Source: Monoplex corrugatus
Taxonomy: Eukaryota; Mollusca; Gastropoda; Littorinimorpha; Ranellidae
NCBI GenBank assembly: GCA_030674185.1
Contig: CM060307.1
Coordinates: 44,685,181 to 44,749,180 of the forward strand
Length of the DNA stretch: 64,000 nt
Direction: 5' to 3'
The notes under the pieces are model-generated. The model did no database searches. It saw nothing but the letters and a program-made list of their open reading frames with translations, and was not told where the DNA came from. Below, in pieces: positions 22,227 to 33,243 of the stretch. Numbering within the stretch: position 1 is the stretch's first letter; every line of letters begins with the position of its first letter. The translations under genes were made by a program, and so were the position numbers.

Positions 22227-23294
22227 CCCATATACGTCACCCAACGTAAACCATACTATGAAATCCCATGTCAAGGAAAGTAACTCTTGCAATTTTCAGT
22301 AGTTACTAACTAAAGAAATCAATTAAAAATATAATTACCTTTTTTTGTTTCAAGGAATCATTTTTTTGGCATTGTGCATACAATGAAGTACTCAGAAAGT
22401 TTTTTTCCAGGTTCATTCTGGTTTTACTCGCAGAAAAAATTATAAAGTCGGATTTGATGGTGATTGTTACCAAAAATTTACTGGTGTGATAGTTAAGTCA
22501 AAGATACAGTCCAGAAATGCTTCTTAATGGCCTGCAAATGACCCAGAGGACCCAGAACAAAGTCTGCAGAAGCTGAGCATGAAACTGTGCAAAGCTTGCA
22601 CCAATAATAATTAGCTTTTGTATAGCACTATTCTCAGTTCGACTCGCTGCACTGTTACATAAACAAATAATCTCACTCGTATAACAATAACATCATTTTT
22701 TAATCTCTCTCACACACACACACAGAGGGAGTGGGGGTATACTCATGAAAATGCAGATCAACAGGCAGATCATGCACAACACGAACATTTTCCGAAAATT
22801 CCTTTACCGAAATCGAGCCTAAACGTCCTGCCATTTTCAGTTTGGAGGTCAGGCAATCGATTGACACTCGACCCACCTTCTCTGTCACTCTCACTCTCAC
22901 TGTCGTCGAACTCGGCGGCAACAGCTTCCAAGTCGGTATCTAGGTCACTTTCTACATCACATGGATCAACTTTATTAACAAGATCCTCTACCGTAAGACC
23001 TTCAAATTCTTCTCCGTCATTCAACAGACGCCGCGCGCCATAACTCCTCATTGGTCATGAGACTCATTTTCCAAACTTTGAAAATTTGTAGTACCGTGAA
23101 AACTTGATCGATTTTGACACTGTAAAGTTCTAAATGCGGGGCAGGAAGTCGCCAAAACGGGGCTCTCACTCTCGCGGGATTCTCGTTTATATAAACAATG
23201 ATGGCCGCATCCATAGTGGCCACGGGGGGTACTGATGGGTGCTCCGCGATAAACGCTATTACGATTTACAGCGGGCGCTTTACGGTGAAAAGGG
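22227..23294 (-). mobile_element. Non-autonomous piggyBac element, copy 2 (TTAA-flanked)
   Basis: 1068 bp between TTAA at 22223-22226 and 23295-23298. Same element as 8615-9697 throughout, with small indels. It keeps only the N-terminal reading frame at 22770-23051 on the minus strand. Both copies have a CA tract at the same internal position. Confidence 0.8.
22770..23051 (-). pseudogene. piggyBac N-terminal acidic region, isolated (copy 2)
   Basis: 93 codons from an ATG at 23051: MRSYGARRLLNDGEEFEGLT, then Asp/Glu/Ser-rich sequence and SVNRLPDLQTENGR. It extends further than copy 1 but still ends before the conserved transposase core. An upstream overlapping frame starting MSLMTNEELW suggests an old frameshift. 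Confidence 0.5.
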
Positions 23295-23888
23295 TTAACC
23301 AGTTAACTGCCCACCTCATACCTTATCACAGGGTCATTTTCATGTACTACTTAGCCTGTAATTATTGTATCACGAGGCATTTTCATTATGTTCAATTTCA
23401 GAAAGCTGAATGGATTCAGTTTGAAGTAGGGAGGTCAGAGGACAGTTTCATTCCCTGCTTTGGTTGTTTGTTCCCTCTGCTATGTGGCCAGTTCCCAGAA
23501 GTGACCACGATCAATAATCAGATTCAAGAAGTCGGGGAACAGGCTGGGGAACTCTCCTTGGATCCGAGGATTTCCGAGATTTTTTAAAGCGACTTCTGAG
23601 AAAAAGAAAACGGGTCTGAGAAAGAAAGAAAAAACCCGCCGAGGAAAAAAAATCGTGAAGAACTTGATCACTCCAAGTCCATTACCGTTCCGTATCCAGT
23701 ATTTCCAGTCCAGGTTTTCATCAGACCATTTTTCAAGGCAGTTCCGCCCGCGGTTGTGAGGATATTTCCGCGTGTTTTATGAAACTGTTGCTGAGGCGGG
23801 CGCATCAATTTGTGAACACGATTTTCGCAGCCATTTTCTGCATGTTTCACAAGAGTCTAACGCTTCAGTAGAGTCTACGATCGGCAAA

Positions 23889-24161
23889 ATGTCGTGCGTA
23901 TCACGCATCGTAAATCGTGGCGAGACGTTTGACGAAGGATCAATTAGCAACAAATGGAGATGGGACTGGACTGAAAAGTCAACAAAAGTGGCAGGTTACG
24001 ATCAGCGAGTTTCAACTTGCGTTCGCAAAGTGAACAAGGCTGGAGAGGCCATCAGTCAGTATGGAAACAAGCAGCAAAGGACCACAAGAGAGGCTAAGAT
24101 GTGCAAATGGATCTGTGGCTGTGGACTCAGTAGACTGATGCCAGTATTTGACTTTGAATAA
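23889..24161 (+). CDS. hAT-like N-terminal protein, outer copy (90 aa)
   Basis: The in-frame ATG at 23889 gives MSCVSRIVNRGETFDEGSIS, then KWRWDWTEK and CVRKVNKAGEAISQYGN. The KWRWDWT block and the RKV..pG spacing match the zinc-finger reading frame of the element at 34779 (GWRWEWTDE, FIRKVKEPG), but the Cys pair and His pair of that finger are missing. The last residues come from the junction of the internal deletion. Probably the degenerated DNA-binding N-terminus of a hAT-like transposase; whether it is expressed is unknown. Confidence 0.45.
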   Translation: MSCVSRIVNRGETFDEGSISNKWRWDWTEKSTKVAGYDQRVSTCVRKVNKAGEAISQYGNKQQRTTREAKMCKWICGCGLSRLMPVFDFE

Positions 24162-24350
24162 ATCTGTGGGTGATGCATCATTTAGTAGAACATTACGGGG
24201 ACTCAGTTCGTGAAGATTGAATCATTGAACTTTTGAAGCAAGGCACTACTACAGTACATCAAGAAAATGGAGAAAAGAAAGTTGTTGTTTTTTGGTATGA
24301 TTTCTTTGCATACTGCATGGTAAATAAGATGTTTTTAGTTTGGTTTCTTT

Positions 24351-25623
24351 CAGGCTGGGGAACTCTCCTCGGATCCGAGGATTTCCGAGATTTTTCAAAG
24401 CGACTTACGAGAAAAAGAAAACGAGTCCGAGGAAAAAAAAACCGCCGAGGAAAAAAAAATCGTGAAGGACTTGATAACTCCCGAGTTCATTACCGTTCCG
24501 TATCCAGTATTTCCAGTCCAGATTTTCATCAGACCATTTTTCAAGGCAGTGCCGCCTGCGGTTGTGAGGGTGTTTCCGCGTGTTTTATGAAACTGTTGCC
24601 GAGGCGGGCGCATCAATTTGTGAACACGATTTTCGCAGCCATTTTCTGCATGTTTCACAAGAGTCTAACGCTTCATTAGAGTCTACGATCAGCAAAATGT
24701 TGTGCGTATCACGCATCGTAAATCGTGGCGAGACGTTTGACGAAGGATCAATTAGCAGCAAATGGAGATGGGACTGGACTGAAAAGTCAACAAAAGTGGC
24801 AGGTTACGATCAGCGAGTTTCAACTTGCATTCTCAAAGTGAACAAGGCTGGAGAGGCCATCAGTCAGTATGGAAACAATCGGCAGAGGACCACAAGAAAG
24901 GCCAAGATGTGCAAGTGGATCTGTGGCTGCCCCCCCCCTACCAAGACAAAACAGGCTTCTCTTGCCAGTTTTTTTAAATAGTGTACTTATAACCTTCTTT
25001 GTCCCCTGTTGTCTTACCATGCTGTGTGAAGAGATCGTGTTGACTATGATAAGTATAAACTGTTTCCATTAAATTGACTTTGAATAAGTTTGAGGGTGAT
25101 GCATCATTAGTAGAGGAACTACCTGTTTATGGGGCTCAGTTTGTGAAGACTGAACAGTTGACCAAGGCTCTGCAGTACACATACAAGAAAGTGGAGTGAG
25201 TGTTGACTATATACAATACTAGACTCAGTAGACTGATGCCAGTATTTGACTTTGAATAAATCTGTGGGTGATGCATCATTTAGTAGAACATTACGGGGAC
25301 TCAGTTCGTGAAAACTGAATTATTGAACTTTTGAAGCAAGGCACTACTTTAATCAAGAAAATGGAGAAAAATAAGGGGTTTTTTTTCGTGTTTTTTTTGG
25401 TATGATTTTTTTGCATGGTAAATAAGATGTTTTTAGTTTGGTTTCTTTGCATGCCACATGGTAATTTGCCTATCACGAGAGGCCACGAAAGGGTCTTCAA
25501 AAATGCTCGAATTCAATTTCGGCCTGGGGGCTTTGCCCCCCTGGGCCCCCCACCAAGGGCATTGCCCCTGGACCCCGGCCTATTTTTCAGAGATTTTTTG
25601 GGATCACCTGTTCCCCCAGCCTG
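24351..25623 (+). mobile_element. hAT-like element, inner copy nested in its own family
   Basis: 1273 bp with CAGGCTGGGGAAC at the left and GTTCCCCCAGCCTG at the right, flanked by TTCTTT (24345-24350) and TTCTCT (25624-25629), a 6-bp duplication with one change. The host sequence resumes at GCATGCCACATGG, exactly where the outer copy was interrupted. It has a GATTTCCGAGAT block near its left end and the GC-rich module at 25520-25580. Confidence 0.9.
24697..24981 (+). CDS. hAT-like N-terminal protein, inner copy (94 aa)
   Basis: ATG at 24697 gives MLCVSRIVNRGETFDEGSIS, KWRWDWTEK, then CILKVNKAGEAIS, and ends KQASLASFFK and stop. The SFFK-type end is common just after the N-terminal BED finger in hAT transposases. 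The frame is intact in this copy. No catalytic domain follows, so the element retains only the N-terminal module. Confidence 0.5.
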   Translation: MLCVSRIVNRGETFDEGSISSKWRWDWTEKSTKVAGYDQRVSTCILKVNKAGEAISQYGNNRQRTTRKAKMCKWICGCPPPTKTKQASLASFFK

Positions 25624-25839
25624 TTCTCTGCATGCCACATGGTAATTTGCCTATCACGAGAGGCCACGAAAGGGTCTTCAAAAATGCTCGAATTCAATTT
25701 CGGCCGGGGGTCTTCGCCCCCCCCCCCCCACCCCACCCCACCAGGGGCATTGGCGGCCCCTGGACCCCGGCCTATTTTTCAGAGATTTTTGGAATCACCT
25801 GTTCCCCAGCCTGGGGGAAGTCGGACTTAAACATATAGG

Positions 25840-26460
25840 CCTGTACTTGAGAGCTATGTTCTTGAAGTGTTTGATGAAGTGCTAAACAGAGTGGTGATGA
25901 AGACCTTGAGGACAAGATACCACCGATTCCAACGAAGAGGAAACTGACATCAGCCAGTGCTTTGTCGGAAGATGTGGATGATGATGATTTGTCAGACTTT
26001 CAGATCTAGCAACAGTGAGTTGGAAAGTGACTGAGGAACTCTTATTCTGGTTCTGTTGAAGCGACAAAGTTGCCTATTCCCAGCACAAGTTATGCATTGC
26101 TGCCTCTTGTGAGGGATTGTGGTAGGGGTAGATGTAGGTGTTTCAGAGGACGGGGAAGTTTCAGGGGGCGTGGCAGAGGAATGGGTCATGTTGGTCTGCA
26201 ATCTTGATGAAAAAGTTACTGATGCACAGTGGCCAGATACAGACATCACCTTCACTGCAAATCCAGGAATAAAACGCAGTGTTTCCAACTTCAAGCCTGT
26301 GAATTTCCTGGAATTGTTTTTCATTGACGATATCATCAATCATACTTGTAAAGTTCTCCGAACTGTTTTCTGCTGTTACAAATGGTGTTTTTGCCAGGAT
26401 TTCTGCCATGTTGATATTGGAGGCAGTGAAAAGGCTGCCCAGCCAAGAAGGCCACAAGGG
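25840..26460 (+). pseudogene. piggyBac transposase remnant, N-terminal half
   Basis: Broken frames on + with RGRCRCFRGRG-like Arg/Gly sequence (26110-26170), then QWPDTDITFTANPGIKRSVS, FLELFFIDDIINH and, after a shift, ISAMLILEAVKRLP. The order 'W...d..F....G........p.dfF.lf..d..i..i' is that of the region before the piggyBac catalytic domain. No TTAA ends were identified. It is cut by the LINE fragment that follows. Confidence 0.5.
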
Positions 26461-27115
26461 AAAAGATGTTAAATCCTTGATTCCTTACACAGATGTCAAA
26501 TTGAAAGTACACAGTTGTGTGAGAAATGTGTGGCAGGAGGATTGGAATGAACAGACAGATAACAAACTTTTCCAAATCCGCCCTAGCCTGAAAGAAATTC
26601 TCCCATCTGCTGCATGAAACCGTAAGAAAGAGTTATGTAGGTTACACATGGGTCACACATTCTACACTCATTCGTACCTTTTGAAAAATGAAGCAGCACC
26701 ATGGTGTATATCGTGTAGCGAGCTGTTGAGCATCACATGCCTCCTCCTTGATTACTGGGACTTGCACGATGTGAGATAAAAGCGTTACACGGCAGACTCC
26801 TCAAAGAACACCTGAGACCTCCCTCCTCATGCAATTTTCCAGTTTTACAAGAGATCAATAGATTTTACGTGATGGCTACCTGGCTGAACCTGTCTCTCAA
26901 TGAAAAAAAAAAATCTACTTACTGCGTAGCTTTCATGATTTTATGTTTTCTTAAATCGCATTTTAGATTTGCAAGGTTGTGCATGGTTTTTAACTGTTGT
27001 CTTTTATCTTTACGATTGTTTTTTTAAAAAAAAATTTTATAACGTGGTGGTAGCCCTGATATGGCTCTAGTAGTCTGCTGGGCAATAAGGAATATGAACG
27101 GAACTGATCATCAAT
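26461..27115 (+). repeat. LINE 3' end (C-terminal fragment and 3' UTR), copy 1
   Basis: A broken frame contains CRLHMGHTFYTHSYLL and, downstream, CISCSELLSITCLLLDYW, the 'C..R.GH...th..l' and 'C..C......HlL..C' pattern found after the RNase H domain in I/Nimb-type LINEs. It ends with TAGCCCTGATATGGCTCTAG and a CTGCTGGGC motif. 55245-55700 is a second copy with the same order, including ACAAGAGATCAATAGATTT. Confidence 0.65.
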
Positions 27116-28379
27116 CATCTGGTCATATCTTGGCTCTGATGTGATATATGTAACAGTTTGATTTTGTTTGCAATTGTTGATGTAATGAACCCCCCCCCCC
27201 CCCCCAAGGTACAGATTCATGTTTCTTGGAGCCCAGCCAACAACTACAGGGCTAACACCACGTTCACCATGTTAGAAAACAAAACAAAAAAACTCCCAAG
27301 TATAAGTAAACAGTAAAACCAACCCTTTATTCTTCAAGTCTGAATAAAAACCAACCTCCCTTTATTCTTTCAAGTCTGAAATGCATGTAAAAAAAATCTT
27401 GACCGTACCGGTATGTAAAATCATACAGAACGGGGAAAAGGAAGATGCTTTCGGAACAGGCAGACATACTGCAACACATAAAACTACACAAAAGACAGCA
27501 AAAACTGGTTTTAGAGTATAATAAATACAGACAAGTGGTATTCACACAACAGTAATTGTTTTACTGGAAGGTAATCCCTAAATTACAGGGTAATGCATTC
27601 GGTATTGAGGAACGTTTCTTCTTCTTCCATAGTTCAGCCAATCTGTTCACTGCTCATTCATTCATTGAAATATCTGGGATTTTTTTAAAAACTTTTTGTG
27701 CTAGCCTTGACTAGGTGATAATAGAGCAATTTGATTCTAATTTTTTTTAAATTGTGTTTAATATCAGGCCACAGTTTGGTAATAAATAAATCGGAGGGGA
27801 CATAGTCGTTATGCTAAGCAACTTTTGACCCTGTTTATGGGAAGGGGGGGAGACAAGACTTCATGAAACAACAAAAACAACCACAGATAAATCAATCGGT
27901 GTGTTATTTGCAAAAGTGTCGAGTCCACTTTGCCACAATTGTTGCCTGTTACTGCCACTCTCATCTCTTGTCAAATACATTTTCATCAATTTCATCACTT
28001 CTGATGTGCTGAATTAACTTTTTTGGGTATGGTTTTACACCTTCAAGGTCAAATCCCTCAGAATGACTTTTCTCATGTAAAGTGTAAATGCGTCTTGTCT
28101 GACTGTAGCTAGCGTCACTTGTTCAGGTTTGAGATGCCATTTGTTCTCAAGTCTAAAATGGGATGGGGTGAGCATAAAATGGCTCAAAGGCTGTCTGGTT
28201 ATGTCACTTGCCAGTGCAGTGGTCAAAGGTCACTCTCTGCTAATGAGGCTATATCAGGACCCCTTTCAATTACCACGAACCAGCACCACGTCACTGGTAG
28301 TGCCAACTCCGTGCACCTGCCTCATAAACTTCAAGCACCTTGCATGATTGTGGCTGTTAGATGCAAGTGAGTTGATTGT

Positions 28380-28411
<32 letters not shown>

Positions 28412-28734
28412 GGGAGACAACAAAACACCACACTTGTGCGGACACGCACACACAGAGTACACATGTATGTAGTAGAATCCCTGTTTTAAAAAAAAAAGGT
28501 TCCAAAGCACCCTCAGTGTACAAAACTGAAAGACGCTTGATCTACAGATACTGTCTATACGGCTTCTGTAGCAACGGTGTTGAGCCGAGGAGTTGGAAGA
28601 AACCTGTACCCAAGATAAACAAAAATGGGGGCTTGGAAAATCCTTTTAAAACCATGGCTTGTATCATTGCACCTGCAGGTTAAGTTTTTTAACATAGTGA
28701 AGGTTAAGCTGGGGATGCCAGGGGCTTTTTTAGT
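27116..28734. other. Intron, no gene; simple repeats
   Basis: C run at 27189-27206, TG/G tract at 28377-28410 and a 44-bp tandem duplication (units from 28708 and 28752) at the edge of the next repeat. Nothing coding is recognisable. Confidence 0.45.
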
Positions 28735-29245
28735 ATAAATAGTATCTTCTGGCTGGGGATGCCAGGGGCTTTTTTAGTATAAATAGTATCTTCTGGAAAT
28801 TCTGTGCTAGAAATTTGCTGGTTTTTGTCACCGTTTCTGCCATGCTTATTTGCTTTTTGTTATTTCTTCTTATCACTTTCTACCTTGCTGGTCCATTCAC
28901 CTGTATGTGCACTATGAAGCTAAGGATTGACAATTGGGTATATGTATCAATATGATGTGCAGAAGCAGTTTTATGTTTTGGTGTCCTCGGTTTTGTTCAT
29001 ATTTGTATTCACTATTTGGGTTTGCTTTTTTTTTTTTTTTTTTAATCCCATAGTGGTAAATTTTAAAGAGTGGTCATCGCCAGGGGCTTATACTTAGATT
29101 ATTTGTGTGAATCCATTTCTGTACATAACTTAATTTTTCTAGGTATTTTTTGCTTTTCCAGTGAAGTATGGTGCACATTTTGAGATGAATTCTAGTCCTG
29201 ATAGGGCTGTGCAGTTGCTGGACTTTAAATAATAAGATGGTCACA
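28735..29245 (+). repeat. Dispersed ~0.5 kb repeat, third copy
   Basis: Same block order as 1806-2335 and 20655-21165 (CTTGCTGGTCCATTC, AGGATTGACAATTGGGTATA), with a poly-T tract at 29023-29043 and tail TGCAGTTGCTGGACTTTAAA. Confidence 0.6.
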
Positions 29246-30099
29246 TTAGCGCATTTCTGATGCCAACCAAGAATGGGTTGGCCGCTTGAAATTTCGTTTG
29301 TTGACCACAATCTCACAAATTGCCCGTCATTACTACCACTTTTGTTTTTGGCTGTTACGGAGAACAACAAAATGGGACTTTGCCATGCAAAGAGTTTCAT
29401 CAGAAGGAAGCTGCTATTTGTGTTTCTGTAATGAACATTTTTGTGTTCAGTTCAAATTATCGCCAAACAAAAGTTACTTGCTGCTCGGCAAGTACTTGAC
29501 GAAATCTTTTGTGGACAAAATTTGCACTGTGGACATCGAAGATCCGAGCAGTGATTCTAATGGTAGTAGTTTTTGTGACAGCCCAACAAAATTAACAAGA
29601 AAAAAAAAATAGTGACACAATGATGTATTTGAATCTGTCATTAAAATCGTGGGATTTAAAGAACTTTTTTTTTTTTTAAACCCTGATTGGCTCTCTTCCC
29701 CAGAATAGAGCTTGCTAGGGCGCTTGCGGAAAACTGGGACCACGCAGTCGAGTACAATCCTCACATATGCGTCATTGAGGGTGTTGCTCAAATTTTCTGA
29801 TCAGCGCTGCAGGTGTCTAGTGCCTCTCAGGCCTGGGTCAACACTAAGATTCATTATGATAATATGTGAAGACTGCAGCCTATTGCGCAGTTTCAGTTCT
29901 ACATGGGACTGGCATCATATTTTTCCTCCACATTGCATTGTAAAAACCTTCCCATCTTCTGCGGCCATAACGATGGTGTAAAGAATGAGGAAGAAGAAAA
30001 AGGCGAACACAATGGAACCTACCAAAGCGCAATAATGCTTTGTTTAAAAAAAAAAAAAAAGGTTGAATCAGATATTTGTTTTGTAGTAGACAATTGTGA
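29246..30099. other. Intron, no gene recognised
   Basis: Open frames of about 100 codons occur on both strands, but none shows a known motif or splice structure. A-runs near 29600-29610 and 30045-30060. Possibly the decayed 5' part of the repeat that follows. Confidence 0.4.
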
Positions 30100-31110
30100 T
30101 GATGTGGTAAGGGTGAAGACGGGAAGCAGAAGAGCGCAGATGGCAAGGCAGCCTGACAAAGAAGACCCAGGGACCAGAAGAGAAAGGCGTGCATAGCACT
30201 CGCGCTTGCCTGCATATATACTCAGTATGTGAACCACAATGACGGACACTGAGCCTGGAGGCGAATCGACCTGGAACCCCTGAGGAGCCAGATTTGTGTT
30301 TCTTCGTGCAAGCTCGGCGGTGTTTATCTTGCGGTCCATATAACAACATACATCAGAAAACTTTGCATAGCACACAGATGTAGTCTACATCATTTTGCAT
30401 AATATTCACTTAGATTGAAACTATGTGTGATTTAAGTTGATGGATGAATCTTGTTGAAAGGGATTTTCGCTGTATTGTTACATATTTAGTGTTAATATTA
30501 ATCCATGAAAAATATCAAATGAGTAAATAGACAATAACTCAGAAGTTCATGTGGACATATTTGAAATAGGTAAATCAACCTTTCTGTGCAGAAATTGATC
30601 AGTGAATAGGCAATAGAAAACACAAATGATTTTAATCTTGGACACGCGCAGTTGGTCAACTGTGCCGAGTGCCAGAATCTTTTCTAATATCTTGTTGTTT
30701 GGCAACATTTCAGTATCAGTTCTATTTACAAAAGGAGCAAGAATGTAAATGCAATTGTATATTTTCAGTCAGATTTTAAACATTAAGAATTTGATTCTAC
30801 ATCCCAACAGATTTTAAACATTAAGAATTTGATTCTACATCCCAACAAATGGCATTTTGGCAGTTTGCCACACTCTGATTTGGCCAGAATTTGCTTCGTT
30901 GTAAGCTTAATATCTGATAAAGATGTGGTTTGGTTCGAAAGAAAGATTAGAATACCAATATTCTAATCGTGATCTTAGAATTTCCATTATTATTTTACAA
31001 ATTTCCTATTACTGTCACGGCTCGCTTGTCAGAAATTTGAACAGTGTTGAATGATCAAACAAAATTATTGATTTCAGGAAAACAGAAATTTCACCTCGAA
31101 GACATTTCTG
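30100..31110 (+). repeat. Unclassified ~1 kb dispersed repeat, copy 1
   Basis: Collinear with 62225-63490: AGATTTGTGTTTCTTCGTGC, TCTTGTTGAAAGGGATT, TTAATCCATGAAAA, AATTTGATTCTACAT, GGCATTTTGGCAGTTT. This copy carries a 38-bp tandem duplication (30771 and 30809). It also shows the uninterrupted site (GATCAGTGAATAGGCAATAG, near 30598) of the element inserted at 62816. Class unknown; no coding frame. Confidence 0.65.
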
Positions 31111-33243
31111 ATAAGAAGTACATACTTTGCTGGTAACTAGAATGCATGAATTATCGTTTCCTGGTTTTAAGTAGGTACAGGCAGACAAAATTAGGATAAA
31201 CATGAAGAGCTTAGTCTTGATACTGTTCGTATTGAACTTTTTGATAGTAACAAAACGAGAAAACAAAAATTAACGTTCTCTTTTCTTTCCTGAGATAATG
31301 ACACCTTTAATGTAATAAGCAAAAACTCTGTGGAAAGCTGTTTTTGATTATGTGTATTAAAAAAACAACAGTAACTAGAGATTTCATTTTAAAGTAACTG
31401 ATTTGTAATATAAGGTTACATGAAAACAGAAAAGCAGGACATTTACTCAGTTACAGAGTTATAAGGGAGCAAAAATAGCAAAATGCGTATTTTTCGTAAG
31501 TTCAAATTAGCATGGCAGGGTAAGTTTACAGGTTCATATTTTGGAGAAGATGTGCTTTAATTGCAACTTGTGTTTGTACTTTTGTGCAACTGTCTATATA
31601 GACTTAGTCTAATGTTTTTGAAGATGAACAATAGCCAGGTTTGTTTGTTATAGAGATCAAACTTCATGCAATTGCCAAAATCACCTGTGACGGAGGCACC
31701 AAGCTGACATAGGAGTACAAACAACTGTAACTTTTGAACCAGTTGTTAGGTTGACTTCATACTTGGACAGAATATACAGAATGCTGCCCTCTTACATCAT
31801 TTACTTGTATTCAAATTGAAATAAGGTATGAGGTCAGTCCCTCACTGAAATACCCAAATTTCATGAGCCCAATGTGAAATAATGCTAGTCACATTATGAC
31901 AGATGGCCATGATAAAAGCAAGAACCTGAATTTTAAGCTTGCCAACTTTCTAGCAATATAAACTTATGTCCACTCTGTATTGATGAAGTGTGCCAGTGTT
32001 TATGCTATAGTTATAAATGATTTCATAAACAAATGTCAGGGTTCCAAAGGGACCAGTGTTGAAAAAGGACTACGATTTGTGTTGACACAACAGGCATAGA
32101 GTTGTACTATTACTAGACTAGATTAATACTAATACATGTGGTACTACTAGTTTGCTTTCTTATTTAACAAAACAGGATCATGTAAAGCCTGAATTTGGAT
32201 TTAATTTCATCCAAGTTGGCCAGACTCCAGGTTCCTCTGCTGGCTGATGAAGGGACCAACTTTATGTCGGACGAAATGATGTACTATCTGTGGACTACAT
32301 CATGTTCTTCTCACCTAAAAAGGCTAGTTTTCCTTCTTTCGTAGAGAATTTGTCTTTGAGAAGACCAAAAGACTGAGGCATAAAAGACAACACCGGATTT
32401 CCTGAAAGAAACTGAACTTCAAAGAAAGGGCTAACACTCAGTTATCTCCACATTCTGAGAAAGAAAAGCTGTTCTCTGAGATGGGTGTGTAGTCTTCAAC
32501 TTTGTCTCAGTTTTGATGGAGATAGCGTAGTCTGGAAATTTCAGCAAATGGAAACAGTTGCTCGAGAAACTGCTGCCTCATCAGTTGATTTGTTGCCCTG
32601 CTCCATCAGCAGCATCACCTGGTGACATTGAGGAAGACAGTCTCAGTGACTTCTATTGTATGTGTATAGATGGAGAGAGATCAAATTTGTACTGCATGTG
32701 TGTCTTCACAAGTATTGGAAAAGAATTGACTGAATACAAGACTGACGGTCTTTTGTGCTCATGAGCTGCAAGTCCCACATGTTTTCATTAATGGCTCGTA
32801 ACAGCCAAGTAGGAAGTCATTTCCGCTTTTGGATTTTGGGATCAGTAATATGTATATATCTTCTACATGATTTAATCTCCTGCATGCCCACACGCGAAGG
32901 TGGTGAGGCTCTGCAGTTAAGTTCACCTTGGATATAGGAATATCTCCATCTTTCAGTATTTACCCTTCAGACCCAGACAGGATCCAAACCGTAGATACTC
33001 CCATAAAGTTTTGATGCTCTGACTACCTGGTGCTTGATTATCACACCCATCATTCATAAAAAGAAATTCAGATTCTAAGACTTTCTGTATAACATTTTAA
33101 AGAAATTATTCATCGCTGATCTTGTATAGATCTATATAATCATGTTTGATCTATAAACATTCATAAAAAGAATTCAGATTCTATGACCTTTTCTTATATA
33201 TATATATATATAACTTTTGAAGGAAATTATTCATCGCTGATAG
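31111..33243. other. Intron, no gene recognised
   Basis: AT-rich sequence. A tandem duplication of about 105 bp (units starting near 33054 and 33159, TTATTCATCGCTGAT at each end) with a short TA tract at 33196-33212 sits directly before T7a copy C. Confidence 0.45.

Larger units (their letters stand above)
23540..25813 (+). mobile_element. hAT-like element, outer copy, 6-bp TSD
   Basis: Ends are CAGGCTGGGGAAC at 23540 and its inverted counterpart GTTCCCCAGCCTG at 25813, with an exact GGGGAA duplication (23534-23539, 25814-25819). A second copy of the same element (24351-25623) is inserted inside it. Without that insert this copy is about 1.0 kb; it also lacks a stretch of roughly 280 bp that the inner copy keeps (junction at GGCTG/TGGACTCAG near 24121). 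It has an N-terminal reading frame (23889-24161) and the GC-rich module near 25700-25775. Confidence 0.9.

Noticed and set aside
23772..23888. N-terminal extension of the hAT-like frame before the ATG at 23889
   Set aside because: The longer frame begins at GTG, which is not a usual start in animals; the first in-frame ATG was used.
29700..29960. Possible gypsy polymerase fragment (frame with YMGLASYFSS)
   Set aside because: One short resemblance without neighbouring blocks; too weak to annotate.
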